This document shows, in pieces, positions 44,501 to 52,267 of a stretch of 64,000 nucleotides of DNA. Every line of letters begins with the position of its first letter. The first letter of the stretch is position 1. Source of the stretch: Pigmentiphaga sp. NML030171 (lineage in GTDB: Bacteria; Pseudomonadota; Gammaproteobacteria; Burkholderiales; Burkholderiaceae_B); the NCBI RefSeq assembly GCF_002188635.1, contig NZ_NINX01000039.1:186001-250000 (forward strand). The letters run 5' to 3'. The notes below the pieces were generated by a model, which made no database searches, was not told the origin of the DNA, and was given only the letters and a program-made list of their open reading frames with translations. A program made the position numbers and the translations under genes.

Positions 44501-44983
44501 GGCGCGGTACACCTGGTACTGGTCGAACAGGTCCGCCAGCCGCTCGGCCAGTTGATGGCGCTTGCGCATGCTGTCGTCGTCGGCCAGGAAGCGCCGCAGC
44601 GGCAGGAACACCTCGTCGCCCAGCACCTGCGGCAACAGGCGCAGCAGACGCCAGGTCAAGCCGTTGCGGTCGAGCGAAGATGTTTCGGGAAGCAGGTCCT
44701 TGCCCAGCACCGCGCGGTAGGCCTGCCAGAGAAAGCGCGCCGGCAGTTGCACCGCCACCGCCGCCGCGATCCCGCAGCCTTGCGCCCCCGCCTCGTCCGG
44801 ATCGGCCGCCAGGGCGAACTTCAGCCACTGCGCGATGCCGTTGCTCTGCACCAGGATGATTTCGTTCTCGAGCGGCGCCAGCGGATACCGCTTCATCCAT
44901 GACACCGCCAGCCCGCGCAGTTCCTCCAGCCGATTGCCGTGGACGACCATGAAACCGGGAGCGAGCGGCGAAGAAGCGGGCAT
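41501..44983 (-). CDS. recC: RecBCD exonuclease V gamma subunit
   Basis: 1160 aa, first gene of the recC-recB-recD operon. Starts MPASSPLAPGFMVVHGNRLEELRGLAVSWMKRYPL and has NEIILVQSNGIAQWLKFALA, the RecC N-terminal helicase-like domain. VCLLGMNDGDYPRVQTPPDFDL is the conserved central region. A second in-frame ATG is 11 codons in. The upstream gap of 56 bp holds a perfect hairpin (44996-45021) that ends the neighbouring ABC gene; no strong promoter was seen, so recC may be read weakly or from further upstream. Confidence 0.95.
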   Translation of the reverse strand: MPASSPLAPGFMVVHGNRLEELRGLAVSWMKRYPLAPLENEIILVQSNGIAQWLKFALAADPDEAGAQGCGIAAAVAVQLPARFLWQAYRAVLGKDLLPETSSLDRNGLTWRLLRLLPQVLGDEVFLPLRRFLADDDSMRKRHQLAERLADLFDQYQVYRADWLDDWEHGRDVLRTSRRGTVPLGAEDRWQAALWRAVLADVGDDGVIQSRARVHRRFLARLAEADAPPRDLPRRVIVFGISSMPAQSLEALAALSKFCQVLLCVHNPCQHHWTDIVADQDLLRHQYRRHQRKPGMPAAPDAQAMHRFGNPLLAAWGKQGRDYIHLLDTYDIPERYQEHFASISDRRIDLFSEPPAEHLLAQVQDDILNLRSLEETREQWPPVDVETDASIRFHIAHSPQREVEILHDQLLARFDADPSLRPRDVIVMVPDIDAYAPHIRAVFGQIDPRDRRHIPYTLADQGQRGREPLLIAVEHLLRLPESRFAVSEILDLLDVPAVRQRFGLRESDLPQLHRWIAGAGVRWGVDAGQRASLGLPGGMEQNTWRFGLRRMLLGYAVGAAPAFEGIEPYDEVGGLDAALVGSLDALLESLERIRAALATPAAPQAWGFRLRTLMADLFTPTTEREEAALASLSQLLDDWLEVCERVGLEETLPLVVVREAWLGDLDRSRLNQRFLAGSVNFCTLMPMRAIPFRVVCLLGMNDGDYPRVQTPPDFDLMRADYRPGDRSRREDDRYLLLEALLSARDALYVSWVGRSVRDNAERPPSVLVAQLRDHLAAGWKSQDGADLLDGLTTVHPLQPFSPRYFASRSGRLFTYAREWAVMHEPRASGAPMPQALPPPPAGAVLELAQLQAYARDPLRAFFNQRLKIHFDDAEEAAEDEEPFALDGLTHYQLSERLLLAGLSADDADEALDRLHATARMLARGGELPLAGFGERVAQALIAPLPDVLARHREWRARWPLACEVPAAVEFRHGEISLQGWLGGLRRNDDGGHLWLEAIPGELGVAARLPRWHRLIRPWVAHLAGNATGLSLHTVLVATDGEFSLPPVAESEARAWLGDLIDAWDAGMRLPPPVAVRTAFAWLAALPDEAAAYEQARKTYEGGPTMPGEVDRNPYLMRQFPDFQALWSDEEFGSWARTLYLPLFETARPARTERKTGGERA

Positions 44984-44995
44984 GCGCGAACAATG

Positions 44996-45021
44996 AGAAT
45001 GGGGGGCGATCCCCCCATTCT
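44996..45021. terminator. Perfect hairpin between the iron SBP gene and recC
   Basis: AGAATGGGGGG (44996-45006), loop CGAT, CCCCCCATTCT (45011-45021): 11-bp perfect stem. It lies 18 bp after the minus-strand SBP stop and 12 bp before the recC start. There is no long T-run, so it may attenuate rather than fully stop transcription into recC. Confidence 0.6.
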
Positions 45022-45039
45022 ACAGAGCGGCAGGAACGA

Positions 45040-46065
45040 TCAACGGTATCCGGTACGGTCCAGGATCTTTTGGGCCGTGACCTGGTTGCGGCCGATCGCG
45101 CCGATCGACACCGTCTCGGCCTTGAACGGACCCAGCGCTTCCAGCGCGGCGTTGTCGGTCTTGACCGACCGCACGGCCGGCCATTCGTTGTTGCCCGCGG
45201 CGAAATAGTTCTGCGCCTTGTCGCTGGCCAGGTACTCCAGGAACTTGACCGCGGCTTCCTTGTGCGGCGCATGGCGGGCCACCGCACCGCCGGCGACGTT
45301 CATGTGCACGCCCTGCCCCGCCTGGTCGGGCCACAGGAAGCCGATCTTGGCGATTGCGGCCTTGTCCTCGGGCTTGTCGGACCGGGCCATGCGCACGTAG
45401 TAGTAGTTGTTGGTCAGCGCGACGCCGCATTCGCCCGAGGCCACGCCCTTGATCTGGTCGGTGTCGCCGCCCTGCGGGCTGCGCGCCATGTTGGCCACCA
45501 TGCCCTGGGCCCACTTCTCGGCCGCGGCCTCGCCGTTGCGCTCGATCAGCGAGCCCAGCAGGGACAGCATGTAGGGGTGGGAGCCGGACCGCGTGCAGAC
45601 CTTGCCCTTGTTCTTGGGGTCGGCCAGCTTTTCGTAGGTATCGACGTCCGCCGGGTTGACGGTCGCCTTGTTGTAGACGATGACGCGGGCGCGCGTGGAG
45701 AAACCGAACCATTGCGGGTCCTTGCCCGGTTCGCCGCCTTGCAGGTTGGCGGGAATGCGCTCGGCCAGCACCTTGGAGCTGACCGGCTGGAACAGGCCGT
45801 CGGCCTCGGCGCGCCACAAGCGCGCGGCGTCGACCATCAGGATCACGTCGGCCGGGCTCTTGGCGCCCTCGCTCTTCAGGCGCTCGACCAGCGCGGCATC
45901 GCCGGCCTCGATGCGGTTGATCTTGATGCCGGTCTGGTCGGTGAATCCCTTGTAGAGCAGCTCGTCCGTCTGATAATGGCGGGCGGAATAGATGTTCAGT
46001 TCCTGCGCGTGGGCGCCGGCGGAGACGGCCAGCAACGCGGCGGTCAGCAGGGAAAGCTTGAGCAT
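45040..46065 (-). CDS. Fe(III)-type ABC transporter substrate-binding protein (FbpA/FutA-like)
   Basis: 341 aa. Signal peptide MLKLSLLTAALLAVSAGAHA, then ELNIYSARHYQTDELLYKGFTDQTGIKIN, the usual start of FbpA/FutA ferric-binding proteins. The tyrosine cluster TNNYYYVRMA that coordinates Fe(III) is present, along with the SGSHPYMLSLLGSL segment. It sits downstream of the permease gene on the same strand. A 29-bp inverted repeat lies in the 77-bp gap. Probably loads ferric iron stripped from host or environmental carriers. Confidence 0.92.
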   Translation of the reverse strand: MLKLSLLTAALLAVSAGAHAQELNIYSARHYQTDELLYKGFTDQTGIKINRIEAGDAALVERLKSEGAKSPADVILMVDAARLWRAEADGLFQPVSSKVLAERIPANLQGGEPGKDPQWFGFSTRARVIVYNKATVNPADVDTYEKLADPKNKGKVCTRSGSHPYMLSLLGSLIERNGEAAAEKWAQGMVANMARSPQGGDTDQIKGVASGECGVALTNNYYYVRMARSDKPEDKAAIAKIGFLWPDQAGQGVHMNVAGGAVARHAPHKEAAVKFLEYLASDKAQNYFAAGNNEWPAVRSVKTDNAALEALGPFKAETVSIGAIGRNQVTAQKILDRTGYR

Positions 46066-46099
46066 GGACGAGGCCTCGGGATAAGGTCGAGTTGGCAAC

Positions 46100-46128
46100 G
46101 AGATGGGAATTATTGTCATTCCCATCTC
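46100..46128. promoter_or_regulatory. Inverted repeat upstream of the iron-binding protein gene
   Basis: GAGATGGGAAT (46100-46110), 7-nt centre TATTGTC, ATTCCCATCTC (46118-46128), perfect 11-bp arms. On the minus strand the inside reads GGGAATGACAATAATTCCC, which agrees with the 19-bp Fur box consensus at 13 positions. It is either a Fur site serving the SBP gene or a transcript hairpin that sets the SBP:permease ratio. Confidence 0.5.
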
Positions 46129-46142
46129 TCCCGTCAAATCTT

Positions 46143-47768
46143 TCAGCTTTTCGTAAGCTTGTCCCGCCGGGAAATGGCCCGGGCCAGCACGATCACCGGC
46201 AGCAGGCCGGCCAGCACGATGGTCAGGGCCGGGACGGCGGCCTCTCCCAACCGTTCGTCCGCCGCCAGGTGGTCGGTGATGACGGCCAGGGTGTCGAAGT
46301 TGAACGGCCGCAGCACCAGGGTCGCGGGCAGCTCCTTCATCACGTCCACGAACACCAGCAAGGCGGCGGTCAGCAGGCTGCGCCGCAACAGCGGCTGGTG
46401 CACACGCGCCAGCAGTTCCCAGGTCCCCGCCCCCAGGCTGCGCGCGCTGGCATCCAGGGACGGCGTGATCTTGGCCAGCCCCGCCTCCGTCGTTTGCAGC
46501 GCCACCGCCAGGAAGCGGACCAGGTAGGCATAGACCAGCAGCGTCAGCGTGCCGGTCAGCGTGCCCTGGAACGACCATCCCCACGCCTCCAGCCGGCCGT
46601 CCAGCGCGCCCACCAGGATCAACAGGCCCACCGCCAGCACCGCGCCGGGCACCGCGTAGCCCATGCCCGCCACGCTGTTGGCGGCGCGCACCAGCCGCCC
46701 GGGCGCCAGGCGGGCGGCGTAGGCCAGCCCGAGCGCCAGCACCACGGCCAGCACCGAGGTCGTGGCCGCCAGCCGCAGGGTATTGCCCAGCCACATGGCA
46801 TAGCGGTTCCAGTCGATGACGTGGAAATCCTGGGCGGCGAACCGCAGCATGATGGCCACGGGCAGCAGGAATCCCAAGGTCAGCGGTACGAGGCATACCA
46901 GGTTGGCCCAGACCGCCCGGCGGCCCGACAGCCGGCGCGGCGCCTGCTCGTGGCGCTGGGCGCCCGCGTGAAAGCGCAGGCGGGTCCGGCTGCGGCGCTC
47001 CAGCCAGACCAGCACGAACACGAAGGCCAGCAGGGCCGACGCCAGCTGGGCCGCGGCGATGCGGTCCCCCATGGACAGCCAGGCCCGGTAGATGCCGGTG
47101 GTGAAGGTCTGCACGCCGAAGTACGACACCGCGCCGTAGTCGGCCAGCGTCTCCATCAGCACCAGCGTGATGCCGGCCACGGCCGCGGGCCGCGCCAGCG
47201 GCAGCACCACCGCGAAGAAAGCCCGCGCCGGGCCGCAGCCCAGCGTGCGCGCGGCCTCGGACAGGCGCGGGCTGCGCTCGAGGAAGGCCGTGCGCGTCAG
47301 CAGGTAGACGTAGGGATAGAACGCGAAGATGAAGACCAGCGCCGCCCCGTACCACGACCGGATGGCCGGGAACCATGGCAGCCGGGGCTGACCGGTCAGG
47401 TCCCGCAGCAGGGTCTGCACCGGCCCCGAGAACTGGAAGAAGTCGGTGAAGGCATAGGCCATGACATAGGTCGGCATGGCCAGCGGCAGGATCAGCGCCC
47501 ATTCGTAGACGCGCCGCCCGGGGAAATCGTGGGCCGCCACGACCCAGGCGGTGGCGACGCCCACGACGGCGGCGCCCGCGCCCACGGCCGCCATCAGCAG
47601 CAGCGAGGTGGCGACATAGCCCGGCAGCACCGTGCCGGCCAGGTGGGCAAGGATGTCCCGGGCGCCGGCGTCGGCGTTCGACACCGACCACAGCAGGCTG
47701 ACGATGGGCAAGGCGATGAAGGCGGCCACGGCGGCGGCCGGCCAGGAAAGCGCGGTGCGTCGGTGCAT
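46143..47768 (-). CDS. Fe(III)-type ABC transporter permease, fused two-domain (FbpB-like)
   Basis: 541 aa with about 12 helices in two homologous halves. The ATPase-docking (EAA) loops are EAARTLGCGPARAFFAVVLPLARPAAVAGI in the first half and ASARSLGAGTWELLARVHQPLLRRSL in the second. It is a typical FbpB/FutB permease. ATG 47768 is used; a TTG at 47783 is an alternative. It is divergent from the ATP-binding gene, so the three transporter genes are split into two transcripts, and its gene precedes the SBP gene, which is the reverse of the classic fbpABC order. Confidence 0.92.
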   Translation of the reverse strand: MHRRTALSWPAAAVAAFIALPIVSLLWSVSNADAGARDILAHLAGTVLPGYVATSLLLMAAVGAGAAVVGVATAWVVAAHDFPGRRVYEWALILPLAMPTYVMAYAFTDFFQFSGPVQTLLRDLTGQPRLPWFPAIRSWYGAALVFIFAFYPYVYLLTRTAFLERSPRLSEAARTLGCGPARAFFAVVLPLARPAAVAGITLVLMETLADYGAVSYFGVQTFTTGIYRAWLSMGDRIAAAQLASALLAFVFVLVWLERRSRTRLRFHAGAQRHEQAPRRLSGRRAVWANLVCLVPLTLGFLLPVAIMLRFAAQDFHVIDWNRYAMWLGNTLRLAATTSVLAVVLALGLAYAARLAPGRLVRAANSVAGMGYAVPGAVLAVGLLILVGALDGRLEAWGWSFQGTLTGTLTLLVYAYLVRFLAVALQTTEAGLAKITPSLDASARSLGAGTWELLARVHQPLLRRSLLTAALLVFVDVMKELPATLVLRPFNFDTLAVITDHLAADERLGEAAVPALTIVLAGLLPVIVLARAISRRDKLTKS

Positions 47769-47834
47769 CGGATACCAGGACAAATCGACGGACGACGCGG
47801 GCGCGAAGGTCCGCCTGGCGTTGGCGGCAAGCAG

Positions 47835-47851
47835 GAATACGAATTATATTC
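47835..47851. promoter_or_regulatory. AT-rich inverted repeat in the divergent transporter gap
   Basis: GAATA-CGAATTA-TATTC, 5-bp arms around 7 bp, in the 110-bp gap between the permease and ATP-binding genes. AT-rich hexamer-like repeats suggest a weak Fur-type site, but the match to consensus is poor. Confidence 0.25.
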
Positions 47852-47878
47852 ATGCGCTTGCGCAATCCGTCCGCCCCC

Positions 47879-48931
47879 ATGCCCCACCCTCACCTGCAGC
47901 TCGATCACGTCCGCCTGGGCTATCGCATGCCGACCGGCATGCACGTCGTCGTCGACGACCTGTCGCTGGCCCTGCACGAAGGCCGCATCGGCTGCCTGCT
48001 GGGGCCATCGGGCTGCGGCAAGAGCACGGTGCTGCGCGCGATCAGCGGTTTCGAACCCCTGCTGGCCGGAAGCATCGCGCTGCACGGCGAAGTCGTCGCC
48101 ACGCCGCGCCGCAGCCTGGCCCCCGAGAAACGCCGGGTGGGTGTCATGTTCCAGGACTACGCGCTGTTCCCTCACCTGTCGGTGGAAGACAACGTCGGTT
48201 TCGGCCTGCGGCGCGAACCGGCCGCGGCCCGCGCCGCGCGGGTAAAAGGGCTCCTGTCCCTGGTCGGCATGGCCTCGCTGGGCGGCAAGTATCCGCACGA
48301 GCTGTCCGGCGGCCAGCAGCAGCGCGTGGCGCTGGCCCGCGCGCTGGCGCCACGCCCCGAACTGCTGCTGCTGGACGAGCCCTTTTCCAGCCTGGACGTG
48401 GACCTGCGCGAGCGACTGGCCGGCGAAATACGGGACATCCTGAAGGAGGCCGAGGCGACTGCGATCCTGGTGACGCACGACCAGGCCGAGGCTTTCGCGA
48501 TGGCCGACGAGATCGGCGTGATGGAGCAAGGCCGGATCGTGCAGTGGGGCAAGGCCTACGATCTTTATCACCACCCCGCCACGGCGTTCGTGGCCGGCTT
48601 CATCGGCGCCGGCGTGCTGGTGCCGGGCCGGCCGACAGGCAACGGCAGCATCCGGCTTGAATTCGGCGATATCGATGCGCCCGGCCCTGTTTCCACGAAC
48701 GGCGATGTCCGGGTCCTGCTGCGGCCCGACGACCTGCTGGCCGACGCCGACAGCCCCATCCGGGCGCGGCTGGTCCACAAGGTCTTTCGCGGCCCGGGCT
48801 ACCTGTACACCTTGCGCCTGCCCTCGGGCAGCGAAGTGCTGGCGCAGATGCCCCGCGAGGACGGGCATCGCATGGGCGACGAGATCGGCATCCGCCTGCG
48901 GACGGGCAGCCTGCCCGCCTTTCCCGCTTAG
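47879..48931 (+). CDS. Fe(III)-type ABC transporter ATP-binding protein (FbpC-like)
   Basis: 350 aa. Walker A GPSGCGKST, Q-loop FQDYALFPHLSVEDNV, signature LSGGQQQRVALARAL, Walker B LLLLDEPFSSLD, and switch histidine in LVTHDQAEAF. The C-terminal ~100 residues form the TOBE regulatory domain (VRVLLRPDDLL). Start taken at ATG 47879 (MPHPHLQLDHVRLGY); ATG 47852 is in frame and lies directly after the AT-rich repeat. Divergent from permease and SBP genes that complete the system. Its last 4 bp overlap the convergent ankyrin gene. Confidence 0.93.
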   Translation: MPHPHLQLDHVRLGYRMPTGMHVVVDDLSLALHEGRIGCLLGPSGCGKSTVLRAISGFEPLLAGSIALHGEVVATPRRSLAPEKRRVGVMFQDYALFPHLSVEDNVGFGLRREPAAARAARVKGLLSLVGMASLGGKYPHELSGGQQQRVALARALAPRPELLLLDEPFSSLDVDLRERLAGEIRDILKEAEATAILVTHDQAEAFAMADEIGVMEQGRIVQWGKAYDLYHHPATAFVAGFIGAGVLVPGRPTGNGSIRLEFGDIDAPGPVSTNGDVRVLLRPDDLLADADSPIRARLVHKVFRGPGYLYTLRLPSGSEVLAQMPREDGHRMGDEIGIRLRTGSLPAFPA

Positions 48932-49614
48932 CGGCGCTGCTGCTGTTGCCGGCGCTGGCGGTCCTGGTTCAGGCGTTCGACCAGGTTGTTGGCCAGTATC
49001 GTGTTGCCCGCGTCCCGGCCGACATCCACGGCGTTCTTGCCCTCGGCATTGCGGACGTAGCCATCCGCCCCTTCGTCCAGCAGCAGCTTCACCGTCGAAG
49101 TATGGTCGTAGCGCATGGCCATCATCAGGGGCGTCATCTTCCCGGGCGATTCGGCGTCGATGTAGGCATAGTGCTCCAGCAGCACGCGCACCGCGTCGTC
49201 GTTGCCCTTGGATGCGGCGTAGTGCAGCGCCGTCCAGCCCTCCTGGTTGACCTCGGCGCCGCGCTCGATCAGTTTTTCCATCCGCGCGGCCTCGCCCCGG
49301 ATGGCCAGGTACATCAGCGGCGTCTCGCGCAGCCGGTTCTGGCGATTCACGTCGATGCGCTTGTCGGCCAGCAGGACGTCATAGACGCCCCAGGCCTCTT
49401 CCTTGATGGCTTCGAGCAGCGGCGTATTGCTGGCGGCATTCGGCATGTTGGGATCCATGCCCCGCGCGAGCAGCGTTTTGACCGTGGACGCGCGGTCGTT
49501 GCGGATGGCGATCCAGAAATCCTCTTCCGCGCCTGCCTGCGCCGCCGAGAACGCGGTCAGCCAGCACCACAGCAACAGGAACCCCCATCCGCGCCGCGCC
49601 CACGAGCCAAACAT
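48928..49614 (-). CDS. Ankyrin-repeat secreted protein
   Basis: 228 aa. Signal peptide after a basic start: MFGSWARRGWGFLLLWCWLTAFSAAQAGA. Four to five ankyrin repeats follow, e.g. ASNTPLLEAIKEEAWGVYDVLL, RETPLMYLAIRGEAARMEKLIERGA, WTALHYAASKGNDDAVRVLLEH and MTPLMMAMRYDHTSTVKLLLDEGA. It ends RQRRQQQQRR. ATG 49614 is preferred to the upstream in-frame ATG at 49674 because AAGGA is 9 bases before it and the signal peptide then starts correctly. This gene follows tatD in related species. It is a probable periplasmic protein-protein interaction module of unknown partner. Confidence 0.88.
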   Translation of the reverse strand: MFGSWARRGWGFLLLWCWLTAFSAAQAGAEEDFWIAIRNDRASTVKTLLARGMDPNMPNAASNTPLLEAIKEEAWGVYDVLLADKRIDVNRQNRLRETPLMYLAIRGEAARMEKLIERGAEVNQEGWTALHYAASKGNDDAVRVLLEHYAYIDAESPGKMTPLMMAMRYDHTSTVKLLLDEGADGYVRNAEGKNAVDVGRDAGNTILANNLVERLNQDRQRRQQQQRR

Positions 49615-49686
49615 AATGCGTTTCCTTATATTTGCTTTCCAAGCCATTGATTGAAAAGCTTTTTTCTTCAACATCGAACAGCTGGA

Positions 49687-49708
49687 TTAAAGTTATTTCT
49701 AACTTTAA
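49687..49708. repeat. AT-rich inverted repeat between tatD and the ankyrin gene
   Basis: TTAAAGTTA-TTTC-TAACTTTAA, perfect 9-bp arms, starting one base after the tatD stop. The 95-bp gap is strikingly AT-rich for this genome. It could end tatD transcription or form part of the ankyrin gene promoter (TATAAGGA region). Confidence 0.55.
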
Positions 49709-49709
49709 G

Positions 49710-50480
49710 TTAACGCTGTATATCTTTGAATAGATTGAAAAAATTCTTGGTCGACGCTTCCGCCACCGCTTCGACCGTGATGCCCCGCAGGTCGGCGATC
49801 TTCTCGGCGACGTGGATCACCTTGGACGGGTCGTTCAGCTTGCCCCGGTGGGGTACGGGCGCCAGGTATGGCGAATCGGTTTCGATCAGGATCCGGTCCA
49901 GCGGGATGTTGCGGGCCACTTCCTGCAGTTCCCGCGCATTCTTGAAGGTGACGATGCCCGAAAAGGAGATGTGGAAATTCATCGCGATGGCCGCGTCCGC
50001 CACTGCCTGGGATTCGGTGAAGCAATGCATCACGCCGCCGACTTCCGCCGCCCCCTCTTCTTCCATGATGCGCAGCGTATCTTCCGCCGCCGAGCGGGTG
50101 TGGATGATCAGGGGTTTGCCGGTCCGCCGGGCGGCACGGATATGGTTGCGGAAGCGGTCGCGCTGCCAGGTCAGGTCACCCGTCAGCCGGTAGTAGTCCA
50201 GCCCGGTTTCTCCTATCGCGACGACCTTCGGAGTCGCCGCCAGCTCGACCAATTGCTCGACCGTGGGGTCGGGGGTGTCCTCGTAGTCGGGGTGCACGCC
50301 CACCGAGGCCCAAAGATTGTCATGGCCCCGCACCAGCTCCATCAGCCGAGGCCAGTCGGGCAGGTTCACGCTGACGCACAGCGCCTGGGCGACGTGGTTG
50401 CCGCGCATGCGCTCGAGGATCTCGGGCAGTTGCGCGGCCAGTTCGGGAAAATCCAGATGGCAATGCGAATCGACGAACAT
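49710..50480 (-). CDS. tatD: TatD-family metal-dependent DNase
   Basis: 256 aa from ATG 50480 (MFVDSHCHLDFPEL). Metal ligands visible: HCH in DSHCHLD, Glu in IGETGLDYY, His in LIIHTRSA, His in GVMHCFTES and Asp in IETDSPYLAP. In-frame ATG at 50513 and GTG at 50534 exist, but the usual TatD N-terminus is the MFVDSHCHLD form. Last gene of the mltG-tmk-holB-tatD set; TatD proteins are 3'-5' exo/endonucleases with roles in DNA repair and quality control. Confidence 0.95.
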   Translation of the reverse strand: MFVDSHCHLDFPELAAQLPEILERMRGNHVAQALCVSVNLPDWPRLMELVRGHDNLWASVGVHPDYEDTPDPTVEQLVELAATPKVVAIGETGLDYYRLTGDLTWQRDRFRNHIRAARRTGKPLIIHTRSAAEDTLRIMEEEGAAEVGGVMHCFTESQAVADAAIAMNFHISFSGIVTFKNARELQEVARNIPLDRILIETDSPYLAPVPHRGKLNDPSKVIHVAEKIADLRGITVEAVAEASTKNFFNLFKDIQR

Positions 50481-50534
50481 GGGAAAGGAAGACGGTAAGG
50501 CTGCGGAATCCATAGTACCAGCGGGAGCGGGCAC

Positions 50535-51617
50535 CTAGGCCCGCTTGGGGCGGCGGCCCAGGCAGGCCGCGCTGGCCTGGGCCAGCACATCCTGGGCGAA
50601 CAGCCGTGCATTGAGCGGATGGTCGGCGATCCTGCGCTGGCGGGTGAGCCAGCGCGACAGCTCGGCCACCCGGCCGCGCTCGGCGCGCTCGCCTATCTTC
50701 GCACTCTGGGAGGCCAGGTCGGGGAAATAGCGCGCGCCCATGCCGGCCTGGGCCAGGGCCACGTCGATGGCCAGGCGTTGCAGGGCGTCGATCCACTCGG
50801 CGGCGGGAATCTTGTCCAGCGCGTCGACGATCTGCCCCAGGTCGGGCGGCTTGCCTTGCGCGAGCGCGGTCACGAAGGTGTCCAGCCATGGCGCCCTGGG
50901 CGGAACGCCGGCTTCGGCACGGCGCCAGGCCGCGACCGGCGCCCCCCCGGCGGCGGCCAGTTGCGCGGCCGCGTCCTGGACGCCCTGCTCTTGCAGCCAG
51001 GCCAGGGCGGGTTCGGGCGCCGGCGTTCCCAGGGGCAGCCGGCGACAGCGCGACACCAGGGTGGGCAGCAGCCGGTCGGGCGCGTCGGACACGAGCAGGA
51101 ACACGGTCTGGGGGGGCGGTTCCTCCAGGATCTTCAGGAGGCCGTTGGCTGAAATGGTGTTGAGCGTTTCAGCCGGATACAGCACCACCACCCGCAGGCC
51201 GCCCCGGTGCGTGCCGGTATTGGCCCAGGATTCCAGGGCGCGTATCTGCTCGATGCGGATCTCGCGCGAGGGGGCGCGCTTGCCGGCCTTCTTGCCGTCA
51301 GCATCGACGGCTTCTTCCTCGGCATCGCCCTCTTCGGCCTGGCCTTCGGCCAGCGCCACGGCTTCGGGACGGACGCGGCGGAAGTCGGGATGGTTGCCCG
51401 AGGCATACCAGGTGCAGGCGGGGCACCGCCCGCAGGCCATGCCGTCCTGCGGCGACTCGCACAACAGGCCGGCGGCGGCGGCGCGCGCGAACTCGACCTT
51501 GCCTATGCCCGCCAGTCCGTGGATGAGCCAGGCGTGGGCAAAGCGTCGCCGCTGTTCTTCGCCCAGCCAGGCGCGGGCCGTTTCTTCATGCCAGGGATAG
51601 AACCGGGGCAGGCTCAT
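50535..51617 (-). CDS. holB: DNA polymerase III delta-prime subunit
   Basis: 360 aa clamp-loader subunit. P-loop-like [14 protein letters not shown], zinc-binding cysteine cluster in [16 protein letters not shown], and [19 protein letters not shown] as in delta-prime. A charged insert ([19 protein letters not shown]) between residues about 90 and 115 lengthens it slightly. The start overlaps the tmk stop (51614-51617). tatD starts 55 bp downstream. Confidence 0.95.
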   Translation of the reverse strand: MSLPRFYPWHEETARAWLGEEQRRRFAHAWLIHGLAGIGKVEFARAAAAGLLCESPQDGMACGRCPACTWYASGNHPDFRRVRPEAVALAEGQAEEGDAEEEAVDADGKKAGKRAPSREIRIEQIRALESWANTGTHRGGLRVVVLYPAETLNTISANGLLKILEEPPPQTVFLLVSDAPDRLLPTLVSRCRRLPLGTPAPEPALAWLQEQGVQDAAAQLAAAGGAPVAAWRRAEAGVPPRAPWLDTFVTALAQGKPPDLGQIVDALDKIPAAEWIDALQRLAIDVALAQAGMGARYFPDLASQSAKIGERAERGRVAELSRWLTRQRRIADHPLNARLFAQDVLAQASAACLGRRPKRA

Positions 51618-52267
51618 GGGCCATCCGCCGCGGCGATGCAGGCCTGCAGCTGGGCGGCCAGCTCCGCCCGGACCGCCTCGATCGGCCGGGTCGAATCGAT
51701 GATGCGAAAACGCGCCGGATCCGCCTTGGCCCGGGCATGATAGGCCGCGCGCGTGCGTTCGAAAAAGGCGTCGTCCTCGCGCTCGAAACGGTCCAGGGTG
51801 CGGCCCCGCCCCAGCCGTTCGCGGGACACTTCCAGCGGGACGTCGAACAACCAGGTCACGTCCGGCTGCAAGTCCCCGTGCACCCATTGCTCCAGCAACG
51901 CGATGCGCTCGGCGGCCAGGCCGCGGCCGCCCCCCTGGTAGGCGTAGGTGGCGTCGGTGAAGCGGTCGCAGACCACCCACTGGCCCCGCGCCAGCGCCGG
52001 CTCGATCACGGTGCGCACGTGCTCGCAGCGCCCCGCGAACATCAGCAGGGTCTCGGTATCGAGCCGCATGGGTTCGTTCAGCAGCAGCTCGCGCAGTTTC
52101 TCGGCCAGCGGCGTGCCGCCGGGCTCGCGGGTCTGCACCACATCCAGGCCGGCCTCGCGCAGCCGGGCCACGAGCCATTCCAGGTGCGTGCTCTTGCCCG
52201 CGCCGTCCACGCCCTCGAGCGTGATGAAACGGCCGCGGCGCACCGCCGCGTTCGCGCCGGCGCTCAT
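51614..52267 (-). CDS. tmk: Thymidylate kinase
   Basis: 217 aa. Makes dTDP from dTMP. P-loop GVDGAGKST, substrate-binding [16 protein letters not shown], and [20 protein letters not shown]. The LID region is [17 protein letters not shown]. Overlaps mltG stop and holB start by ATGA at each end, which implies coupled translation of these three genes. Confidence 0.97.
   Translation of the reverse strand: MSAGANAAVRRGRFITLEGVDGAGKSTHLEWLVARLREAGLDVVQTREPGGTPLAEKLRELLLNEPMRLDTETLLMFAGRCEHVRTVIEPALARGQWVVCDRFTDATYAYQGGGRGLAAERIALLEQWVHGDLQPDVTWLFDVPLEVSRERLGRGRTLDRFEREDDAFFERTRAAYHARAKADPARFRIIDSTRPIEAVRAELAAQLQACIAAADGP

Noticed and set aside
41471-44902. 1143-residue plus-strand frame opposite recC
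   Set aside because: Gln/Arg/Gly-rich antisense shadow without any domain; a consequence of high GC.
45040-47880. 946-residue frame suggesting a permease-SBP fusion
   Set aside because: The N-terminal two thirds is an off-frame reading of the permease gene; permease and SBP are separate genes with a 77-bp gap.
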